In this document: one piece after another, positions 41,545-48,587 of the stretch
Layout of the letters: each line of letters starts with the position of its first letter
Numbering within the stretch: position 1 is the first letter of the stretch
DNA from: JAWKIW01 sp046331175
GTDB taxonomy: Bacteria > Actinomycetota > Acidimicrobiia > Acidimicrobiales > Acidimicrobilacustridaceae
Direction of reading: 5' to 3'
DNA length: 64,000 nt
Assembly: GCA_046331175.1 (NCBI GenBank)
Contig: JAXLRI010000010.1
Location: 102,114 to 166,113 of the forward strand
Position numbers and translations under genes: made by a program
The notes under the pieces: model-generated
What the model saw: the letters and a program-made list of their open reading frames with translations, nothing else
Databases searched by the model: none
What the model was told of the DNA's origin: nothing

Positions 41545-42663
41545 TCAAGGAGGCGGCGACACGCCCGCCGCCCCCGCAGGGGTCACGACCTCGGCCCGGC
41601 GAGAGCGCCGGCGGCGCACCAGCGAGACGGCCAGCACCACGAGCCCGAGGGCGACCAGGCTGACGACCAGGCCGACGGCCAGGCGGCCGCCCGTCGTCGG
41701 GGGCACGCGCAGCGGGAGCGCGTGACCGCCGAACGGCGGGGGTGTGCCCGGTGGGTCCGCGACGTGGTCGGCGTCGACGGTGACCGGCGACGCGAGGCCG
41801 ACCACCCCGCCGGCCGGGACGCCGTCGACGCCGGGGAGCCGTCCCGCCGAGAGGTCCACGGCGGCCGACGGCGACAGCGCCTGCCAGGCTTCGGGATCGA
41901 GGTGGGGCGGCCCGGCGACCCCCGGGCTGGTGACCCGAGGGGACGCCCCGTCGGCGGGGCAGTCGACCGACGCCGGCTCGGCCCCGTCCGCCACCCGTGC
42001 GACCTCCGTCGGGCGCATCGTGGTGAGGTCCCACCGCTCGACCACGCCCCGGTCCGGCCGGCTGGCCGCGTCGGCGCTCAACGTGACGAGCAGGTTCGGA
42101 TCACGGCAGCGCGCCAGCGCCACGACGTCGCCGGCACCGGCCCCGTAGGCGAGCGGACGACCGTCGCGATCGACCAAGGCCAACGAGACGTCGCCGAAGG
42201 CCGGCGTGGCCACGACCGCCCGAGCCTCACCGCGCCCCGATCGCTGAGGGAGGGTCCCGGTCAGGGCCCGCGCCTCGGCGGTCGTCAGCACGGGGCCGCA
42301 GCCACCTGCCGGCGTCAGGCGGCCACCGAGCTCGGTGAGCACGAACAGGCCGACGGACCCGTCGGTCGGCATGGTGGGCGGGCAGCTCGAGCCGAAGGCC
42401 GGGATCGAGATCCGGTTGCCCATCACGCCCTTGAAGACCTCGCGGACCTCCACGTCGAGGTCGCCTCGCGGCGTCACCGGTCCGTTGACGGGCCCACCCG
42501 ACACCACCCGACCGATGAACACCGCCGCCGCGCCGTCGAACACCTGCCGCGCCCCCGTGGCCGCGCACGAGCAGCCGTGCGCGCTCGGCGCCAGCACGAC
42601 GAGCGCGCACGCCACGATGCACACCGCCAGTCCCACTCGACCCCGCCGGGCCCACCGCCTCAT
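41545..42663 (-). CDS. Secreted TIMP/NTR-like protein with C-terminal membrane anchor
   Basis: A 372-residue exported protein. The signal peptide (residues 6-30: VGLAVCIVACALVVLAPSAHG) is followed directly by CSCA, so the mature N-terminus would be Cys-x-Cys, the mark of TIMP/netrin-like domains. VFDGAAAVFIGRVVSG and VREVFKGVMGNRISIPAFGSSCPP also match that group. The middle has a possible propeller-like stretch (CRDPNLLVTLSAD, RWDLTTMRPTEVARV) and the C-terminus has a span (about 335-355) followed by a basic RRRRSRR tail. Ligand unknown. The start at 42663 gives a clean signal peptide; longer forms do not. It was the neighbour downstream of hyuB before the element inserted. Confidence 0.65.
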   Translation of the reverse strand: MRRWARRGRVGLAVCIVACALVVLAPSAHGCSCAATGARQVFDGAAAVFIGRVVSGGPVNGPVTPRGDLDVEVREVFKGVMGNRISIPAFGSSCPPTMPTDGSVGLFVLTELGGRLTPAGGCGPVLTTAEARALTGTLPQRSGRGEARAVVATPAFGDVSLALVDRDGRPLAYGAGAGDVVALARCRDPNLLVTLSADAASRPDRGVVERWDLTTMRPTEVARVADGAEPASVDCPADGASPRVTSPGVAGPPHLDPEAWQALSPSAAVDLSAGRLPGVDGVPAGGVVGLASPVTVDADHVADPPGTPPPFGGHALPLRVPPTTGGRLAVGLVVSLVALGLVVLAVSLVRRRRSRRAEVVTPAGAAGVSPPP

Positions 42664-42733
42664 GCGACGAGTGTGCCACCGCGCCTCGGCCGCCGCCCGG
42701 AGCGGGTCGGTGCGGCCCGCCGATGGTGGTCGG

Positions 42734-43090
42734 TCAGGCGCTCCCCCAGCCACCCCCGCCGGGGGTGAGCACCCGGAGGACGTCGCCGGCCTGCAGCGAG
42801 ATCGTGCACTTGTCGGGCAGGGGCTCGGCGCGGTCCTCGTCGCCGCCAGGCAGCAGCCAGTTCTCCCCCGGCGCGCCCGCGCCGCCGCCCTCCAGGCCCC
42901 ACGGGCCCACCCGCCGACGCTCGGTGATCAGGCTGACGGTGACGTCGACCAGCACCTCGAGGTCGCGCTCGATGCCGTCGCCGCCGCCGAATCGGCCGGT
43001 GCCGCCGCTCCCCCGCCGCAGCCGCTGGCGCAGCACCCGCAGCGGGAACGCCCGCTCGAGCGCCTCGACCGGCGTGTTCTTGGTGTTGGT
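42734..43090 (-). pseudogene. Displaced native 3' end of hyuB
   Basis: The frame encodes the last 118 residues of a HyuB protein (from TNTKNTPVEALERAFPLRVL to LTPGGGGWGSA), with no start of its own: upstream it runs straight into the integrase end of the mobile element. The matching 5' part of the gene is 10.8 kb away at 53875-55119. Base composition is like the chromosome. It is about three quarters identical in protein to the two element-borne copies, so it is the original host end rather than a copy of them. Confidence 0.85.
43083..43090. other. Attachment-site core, left (recombinase end)
   Basis: On the minus strand ACCAACAC is followed by the native hyuB codons CAAGAACACG and preceded by element sequence (CGTATCGAGTTC). 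The integrase ATG is 25 bp from it, typical of int next to att. Confidence 0.7.
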
Positions 43091-43114
43091 GAACTCGATA
43101 CGGTTTGACTACCT

Positions 43115-44515
43115 ATGGGACGCGCTGCGATCTACGCCCGTCAGTCCATCACCCGAGAGGGATCCGCGTCGCTCACGGCGCAGGTCGAGGCCTGCCGTGA
43201 CACGGCGAAGCGGCTCAGGCTGAATGTGGTCGCCGAGCTTGTCGAGGCGCCGTCGACCTCGGGCTACCGCAACAGAGGACGCAACCGGCCCAAGTTCCTC
43301 GAGTTGCTCGACCTGATCCGGTCGGGCGACGTCGACTGTGTCATCGCGTACAAGACCGATCGGCTGTCGCGAGGCGGCGGACCCGGATGGGCACCACTCG
43401 TCGACGCCTTCGAGGCCGCGGGACGCGACCCGGACCGGGTGATCGCAACCACCGACGGGTGGGTGAGCGAATTCGAGATCGGCATCCGCTCGGCGATGGA
43501 CCGCGAGGAGTCCAAGAAGACCTCCGAGCGCATGCTCGACGTCCGACGCCGCGAGGCAAAGTCGGGCGTCCCGCGGATCGCCGGCCGACGCGCCTACGGC
43601 TACACCCGCGACTTCTCGGCCACCGTCGACAACGAAGTGGCCATGATCCACGAAGCGGTGGACCGGGTTCTCGCCGGCGAGTCGATCTGGAGCATCTGTG
43701 GCGATTGGAACCGGCGTGAGATCCCAACTGTCACCGGCAGCGCATGGACGGTGCAGACCCTCACCTCGATCCTGCGCTCAGGTCGCATCGCTGGGTTGCG
43801 GGAGCATCGCGGAGCGGTTGTTGCCAAGGGACAATGGCCACCGATCATCACCAGCGAGGTTCGCGATGAACTGCTCGTGCTCCTCGCAGCAAAGCGCCCG
43901 GCCGGTAACCGGGCACGCCGCTACCCGCTGGTCGGCCTCCTCGTGTGCGGGCGGTGCGGTGCCCCCCTGCGTTCCCTCGGGCGGCAAGGTGGCGGGCGAT
44001 CGTATGCGTGCCGATCTGGACCTGGCCTCGGCGGCTGCGGCGGGATCCGCATCCAGGCGCCGGGCGTAGAAGACCACGTGCGAGACGTCGTGTGCGGCAT
44101 GCTCGCGGACCCCGTCACACGAGCAGCGCTCGGCAACCTCGGAGGCGACGCCGACACCGAGGATGACCACGACGCTCCGGGTGAGATACTCCGAACGCTC
44201 AGCGCGAAGCGTCAACGCCTGATCGACCTCTACACGGACGGCGACATTGACCGTGGCGAGTTCCGGACACGTCGAGACGCGATCGACGACGACATCCGCG
44301 AAGTGGAGACCCAGATCGGCCAACGCCAAGGCAACCGCGTGCTCCACGGGATCCCAGACACCTACGACGAACTCGCGGACGAGTGGGAGCGGCGAGGCGT
44401 CGAGTTCCAGCGGCGGCTAACTGCGCTGCTACTCGAACCGATCAGCGTCCAGCCCGCCGGTTCGAAACGTCGAACGTTCGATCCCGACCGGCTCGACATC
44501 GTGCCGCGCGCGTGA
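43115..44515 (+). CDS. Large serine recombinase (integrase)
   Basis: A 466-residue site-specific recombinase. Residues 3-135 are the resolvase catalytic domain: AIYARQS with the nucleophile Ser11, then AYKTDRLSRGG with the Arg pair. GRRAYGYTRD begins the recombinase domain (about 145-260), and CGRCGAPL with a later Cys pair (YACRSGPGLGGCGG) is the zinc ribbon (about 275-305). A coiled-coil stretch (about 350-395) follows. The protein is at the short end for large serine integrases. TACGGT ends 10 nt before its ATG, so its promoter overlaps the attachment site. It would cut at the core next door and join element and host. Confidence 0.93.
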   Translation: MGRAAIYARQSITREGSASLTAQVEACRDTAKRLRLNVVAELVEAPSTSGYRNRGRNRPKFLELLDLIRSGDVDCVIAYKTDRLSRGGGPGWAPLVDAFEAAGRDPDRVIATTDGWVSEFEIGIRSAMDREESKKTSERMLDVRRREAKSGVPRIAGRRAYGYTRDFSATVDNEVAMIHEAVDRVLAGESIWSICGDWNRREIPTVTGSAWTVQTLTSILRSGRIAGLREHRGAVVAKGQWPPIITSEVRDELLVLLAAKRPAGNRARRYPLVGLLVCGRCGAPLRSLGRQGGGRSYACRSGPGLGGCGGIRIQAPGVEDHVRDVVCGMLADPVTRAALGNLGGDADTEDDHDAPGEILRTLSAKRQRLIDLYTDGDIDRGEFRTRRDAIDDDIREVETQIGQRQGNRVLHGIPDTYDELADEWERRGVEFQRRLTALLLEPISVQPAGSKRRTFDPDRLDIVPRA

Positions 44516-44583
44516 CTGTTGGCCTGCGGCGCCTCATCCGCGTGCGTCCAGCAGTGTTTCGGCCGCCCTGTTCAGACTCGGAC

Positions 44584-44598
44584 AAGTGTGTGACACTT
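44584..44598. promoter_or_regulatory. Small inverted repeat, possible operator
   Basis: AAGTGT, three bases, ACACTT in the AT-richer gap between the recombinase and the next gene. A 6-3-6 palindrome of this kind can bind a dimeric regulator, but none is encoded nearby. Confidence 0.25.
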
Positions 44599-44682
44599 AT
44601 CTCGACGATGGCTTGCTGTCGTCCAAAGAGATTTCGAGTCTGGTGAGCGGCGAGCCAGGCCCTTCGCACCTGGGGGTGACGA

Positions 44683-45069
44683 GTGACGGCGGGCCAGATC
44701 GGCAACCTGAAGATGGTTGGCCACTCCTACATGGACGTCAAGGCGCCTGACAACGCGCTGACCCCTGGGCGTCTTCAGTCAGCTCTGGGCCTCGCGGACG
44801 GCCGCGTGCAAAACGACGCTGGATCGGGCTCCCAGGCTCGGTTCCACGTTGGCCCGCTCGTGCATACGAACGTCGCGTGCACCATCAGGGTGGCGGTGGG
44901 CAGCTCGCTCGTTCCCACCTTCGCTTCAAGCCTCGGGGCGTCCTGCCTGCACCAGTACTTCTCCAAGTCCATGGCGTTCGGCGCGCTCGACGCATCCGCT
45001 TGGGACACCGCCACGGCGGCTGCGACCAGCGAGCTCTGCGGCGTCTGGCTAAGGGTGTCGGGGCCATGA
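44683..45069 (+). CDS. Hypothetical protein coupled to the NHL-repeat gene
   Basis: A 128-residue ORF with no recognisable family. A GTG start follows GGGGG. The product has no signal peptide or membrane span, and its composition is mixed with several Ala/Ser stretches (MAFGALDASAWDTATAAATSELCG). Its stop overlaps the ATG of the secreted NHL protein (ATGA), which is the best sign that it is translated. Codon usage is less GC-biased at third positions than in chromosomal genes, as in the rest of the element. It could be a short leader or regulatory protein for its neighbour, which is inference. Confidence 0.45.
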   Translation: MTAGQIGNLKMVGHSYMDVKAPDNALTPGRLQSALGLADGRVQNDAGSGSQARFHVGPLVHTNVACTIRVAVGSSLVPTFASSLGASCLHQYFSKSMAFGALDASAWDTATAAATSELCGVWLRVSGP

Positions 45070-47573
45070 ACGTCGGTCCGGCGGTCGGGCAGCTCCTGCA
45101 TCGGGCGGGGACGCGGCTCGGCGTCGCCGCGGCCCTCTTCCTGCTAGCGCTCCCGCTCGTCGGCCAGGCGCCGGGTCAGGCGGCGGTGCCCGGGGTGATC
45201 AGCGCGTTCGCCGGAACCGGAGTGGGTGGGTTCTCCGGTGACGGAGGTCCCGCGACCGACGCGACGATCGACGGGCCAAGTGGCCTGGTCGTCGACCCGC
45301 ACGGCAACGCCCTGTTCGGTGACATCGGCGCGAGTCGCGTGCGGCGCGTCGATCAGCTGACGGGTGTGATAACGACGGTCGCGGGGAACGGATCTGCGGA
45401 GTTCTCGGGCGATGGCGGTCCCGCCACGGCTGCGGGCATGGACCCCGTCGATGTTGCTGTCGATGCGGCAGGCGCTGTGTATGTCCTTGGGAACGGCCGA
45501 GTCAGACGGGTCGATCCCCTCAATCACACCATCACGACGGTCGCCGGCACGGGTGTGAGCGGCCCTGGAGCGAGTGGCGTACTGGCGACATTCGTGAATA
45601 TCTCGCCCTCCCACATGACCGTCGATGCCGCCGGGAACGTCATCCTCGTGAATGGTGCCAACTCGAAGATCTTCCGGGTGGATGTGACCACGGGGTTCAT
45701 GTGGCACATGGCCGGCAACGGAGTGCCTGGTTTCTCCGGAGATGGCGGCCTGGCGGTGAATGCGTCGTTCAACAGCCCCAACGACCTGGCCCTCGACGCC
45801 GACGGCAACCTCTTTGTGGCTGATTGGGGGAATTTTCGAGTGCGGAGGATCGATCACGACACGGGGATCGTGACGACCGTTGCTGGTGACGGCGTGCCGG
45901 CGTTCGACGGCGACGGCGGCCCCGCCACTGATGCGTCCTTGTGGTACCCGCGGGCGGTGGACATAAGCCCGTTCGGCGATCTCCTCATTGCGGATCAAGC
46001 AAACAACCGGATTCGTCGGGTGGATCACGCCACGGGGTTCATCTCGACGGTCGCCGGGAACGGCACGGCTGCCTGTACCGGAGATGGGGGGGCGGCGACG
46101 AGTGCGGGGGTGTGGTATCCGAACGATGTCAAGTACATGCCCGACGGCGGGTTCTTGGTTGTGCAGAACCTGTGTGACATCGTCCGCAAGGTCGAGGGCG
46201 CGGCTCCGTTCCCCCTCCCGAGCGCGCCGCTAGCTGTGCAGGCGATCCCGGCGTCGACTCGGGCGACGGTGTCGTGGTCGCCGCCGCTTGATGACGGAGG
46301 GACGCCGATCGAGTCGTACACAGTGGTCTCGGTGCCGTGGGGCCGCACCTGCACGTGGACGGCCGGTCCCTTGCAGTGCACGGTCACGGGTCTCTTCGAT
46401 GGGGTGGAGTACCGGTTCTTGGTGATCGCCACGAACGGCACCGGCTCGGGGCCGCCGTCGGCGTTGTCGGCGCCGGTCACGGCGAACCCGGTGAGCTTCG
46501 TACCGACCGGACCCACGCGTGCCGTCGATTCGCGCCTCGGTTTGGGCACCGCAGCGTCGCCGTGGGGTCCGAGCGAGACGCGCGTCGTGCCCGGCGCGCC
46601 ACCCGAAGCTGATGTGGCGGTGGTGTTGAACGTGACCGCGGTGCATCCCAGCGCGCCGACGCACCTCACGGTCTGGCCCGCGGGTCGACCGATGCCGACG
46701 GCATCGAACCTCAACATCCCCGCCGGTGAGGTGCGTCCCGCGGCGGTGATCGTGTCTCCAGGCCCCGGTGGCGGGATCGCGGTGTTCAACAACGCTGGTT
46801 CCGTCGACGTGATCGTCGATGTCGTCGGCTACTTCGCGGCCACTGGACCGCAGGATCGTTTCGGGTCCGTTCCGCCCACCCGAGTGCTCGACTCACGTGA
46901 CACCTCACCGTGGGGACCAGGCCAGACATCTCCAGTGCAGGTCGCCGGGGGAACCACCGGCGTGCCCGTGGACGCGACCGCAGTCGCCGTCAACGTCACC
47001 GTGACCGGGCCGACCGAGACCACCCACGTCGTCGCCTGGCCAACCGGGACCGCTATGCCCGCCACGTCGAACCTCAACGTCGGCGCCGGCCAAACCGCCG
47101 CCAACATCGCGATCGTCTCGGTCGGGACAGGCGGAAACATCGACCTCTACAACAACTCTGGGTCGGCGCACATCATCATCGACGTCGTCGGCTACTTCGG
47201 ACCCAGCGGGACCTCCAGCCTCATTCCCGTCACCCCGACTCGCGTGCTCGACTCCCGCGACGGCACCGGCGGTTACAGCACCCCCTGGGGTCCCCACCAG
47301 AGCCGAGCGGTCAGCGTCGGGCGCGCTGACGGCATGACCACCCAAAGCGCGGCGATCGTCAACCTCACAGGCGTCTTCCCGACAGCGGCCACCCACATCA
47401 CCGGCTGGGCGACCGGAGCCGCCACACCCCCCACGTCGAACATCAACCTCCCCGCTGGTGACGTGCGCGCCAACGTCGCCATCATCGGCACCGGCCCCGC
47501 CGACTCGATCACGCTCTACAACAACGACGGCACCACCCACCTCGTCGCCGACGTCCTCGCCCACTTCGAATGA
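45066..47573 (+). CDS. Secreted NHL-repeat protein with fibronectin III and three C-terminal repeats
   Basis: An 835-residue exported protein carried by the element. Residues 14-38 are a signal peptide. About 42-375 contain six NHL-type units built on GDGGPATDA, L-VD-GN-L and RVRRVD-TG-ITTVAG, enough for a six-bladed propeller. About 385-475 is a fibronectin type III domain (PLAVQAIPASTRATVSWSPP, AT-NGTGSGPPSA). About 480-835 has three repeats of roughly 115 residues: PTRVLDSR, WGP, a V-NVTA strand, TH-T-WP-G, SNLN and VDVVGYF. These repeats are frequent at the C-terminus of actinobacterial surface proteins. A role in adhesion or glycan binding is inference. It follows the 128-residue ORF by an ATGA overlap. 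Confidence 0.8.
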   Translation: MNVGPAVGQLLHRAGTRLGVAAALFLLALPLVGQAPGQAAVPGVISAFAGTGVGGFSGDGGPATDATIDGPSGLVVDPHGNALFGDIGASRVRRVDQLTGVITTVAGNGSAEFSGDGGPATAAGMDPVDVAVDAAGAVYVLGNGRVRRVDPLNHTITTVAGTGVSGPGASGVLATFVNISPSHMTVDAAGNVILVNGANSKIFRVDVTTGFMWHMAGNGVPGFSGDGGLAVNASFNSPNDLALDADGNLFVADWGNFRVRRIDHDTGIVTTVAGDGVPAFDGDGGPATDASLWYPRAVDISPFGDLLIADQANNRIRRVDHATGFISTVAGNGTAACTGDGGAATSAGVWYPNDVKYMPDGGFLVVQNLCDIVRKVEGAAPFPLPSAPLAVQAIPASTRATVSWSPPLDDGGTPIESYTVVSVPWGRTCTWTAGPLQCTVTGLFDGVEYRFLVIATNGTGSGPPSALSAPVTANPVSFVPTGPTRAVDSRLGLGTAASPWGPSETRVVPGAPPEADVAVVLNVTAVHPSAPTHLTVWPAGRPMPTASNLNIPAGEVRPAAVIVSPGPGGGIAVFNNAGSVDVIVDVVGYFAATGPQDRFGSVPPTRVLDSRDTSPWGPGQTSPVQVAGGTTGVPVDATAVAVNVTVTGPTETTHVVAWPTGTAMPATSNLNVGAGQTAANIAIVSVGTGGNIDLYNNSGSAHIIIDVVGYFGPSGTSSLIPVTPTRVLDSRDGTGGYSTPWGPHQSRAVSVGRADGMTTQSAAIVNLTGVFPTAATHITGWATGAATPPTSNINLPAGDVRANVAIIGTGPADSITLYNNDGTTHLVADVLAHFE

Positions 47574-47586
47574 CCGGAGCGAACGA

Positions 47587-47898
47587 ATGCAGCTCTCCTT
47601 TTCGCAGCAAGCCCTGGCAACCGCCGTCCACGAGCTGAGCGAGCCGGGAGGTGGCGCTGACGTCGACGCCATCATCGACCGCGCTTTCGAAGTCCTCGAC
47701 ATCCGAGGCACTCCCCGGAACCGCGATGCAGATGCCGCCTGGGGCGGAATGCAGGACGAGATCACCGAGCTCATCGGCTTCGGCGTCGTTGTGGTCAGCC
47801 ACCTACCGGACGAAAGCCCCCAACCGGCAACCATCTCATTCACCGACCTGGGCTGGGCTCTTGCCGAGGCGACCGCCACCACTACGCCCGTGATCTGA
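47587..47898 (+). CDS. Small hypothetical protein
   Basis: A 103-residue protein. GGAG stands 7 nt before the ATG, which lies 13 bp after the NHL gene's stop, so the two are likely cotranscribed. The sequence (FSQQALATAVHELSE, DVDAIIDRAFEVLDIRG, MQDEITELIGFGVVVVSHLPD, TISFTDLGWALAEA) reads as several helices with a final beta-hairpin and could be a winged-helix fold, but no family is recognised. No signal peptide. Confidence 0.55.
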   Translation: MQLSFSQQALATAVHELSEPGGGADVDAIIDRAFEVLDIRGTPRNRDADAAWGGMQDEITELIGFGVVVVSHLPDESPQPATISFTDLGWALAEATATTTPVI

Positions 47899-48587
47899 CG
47901 AGAGGTCGGTTCGGAGCCGACTCCCTGCGGAGTTCGCGTCTGGGTTGTCCCTCGGTGATGGACGCACCGCGTCCCGAACTGCCAGCCCAGGGCCATTGGC
48001 GCACGACTCGAATACGGCACGTCGGCACCTATGCGCGGGCGTCGGGCGCCGACTGCGAACGCCCACTAAACAGGGCACAGACTTGCAACTACGTTGCGTG
48101 GCCGGATGGCCACAGTCCCGCCGCTCGGGCGGGGCTGAATGCCGGAACGGTCGTGCCGAGTGGTGCCGACTCGTGCGCCTCGGCTCCCGCCCTCCGCTTC
48201 GCTCAGGTTGGCCTTCCTGCCCTGCCGTCGCTGCGCTCCCTGTGGGCTGGGTCGAGGCGAGCAGCGCCAGCGTGACCGCGACCGCGACGACCGACCGGGA
48301 CAGGACCGGGAACCCAACCGGGACTGCCAGTCGAACGGGACAACCACCGGGACCGATCCCGGGACCGTGTGCGGGATCTGCGACACGGACCGGGCTTGTT
48401 CGCGGGACCAACGCCGGGACCGATCCCGGGACCGGGATGCGCGACAAGTCATTGCCGACGCCGCTGTCGAGTGACCCGACTTGTGACTCGGGTTGTGACC
48501 TGGTCGAGGAAGTTCGGACTTCTTCGCGAGATCGGGGTGACCGAGCGGCCTAGGGGGGTGGGGTCGTGAAGGGGAGGCATCTCGATC
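47899..48587 (+). other. 689-bp noncoding stretch with repeats, candidate transfer-origin region
   Basis: No ORF here has convincing codon bias. The right half carries the CGGGAC repeat cluster described separately; the left half has structured GC-rich segments including CCTCCGCTTCGCTC, a string often met in plasmid-like noncoding DNA. A ribosome site (GGGGAGG) for the relaxase is at the right end. Confidence 0.5.
48290..48440 (+). repeat. CGGGAC direct-repeat cluster, candidate oriT/iteron block
   Basis: About ten copies of CGGGA(C) at irregular short spacing, including a perfect 21-bp direct repeat at 48347-48367 and 48414-48434 (67-bp period), each holding the palindromic GGGACCGATCCC. 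The block sits 150 bp upstream of the relaxase gene, the usual place of a cognate nick region. A nick site cannot be named. Confidence 0.5.

Noticed and set aside
43083..43120. A neat inverted repeat flanking the core that would define both recombinase half-sites
   Set aside because: GGTAGTCA occurs in one arm and GGTATTCA in the other, but at different distances from the core (23 versus 17 nt), so it cannot be claimed as a symmetric half-site.
47945..48553. A 202-codon ORF upstream of the relaxase
   Set aside because: Translation is repeat-derived (Thr/Gly/Pro runs from the CGGGAC block), with no ribosome site and no domain. The stretch is better read as noncoding.
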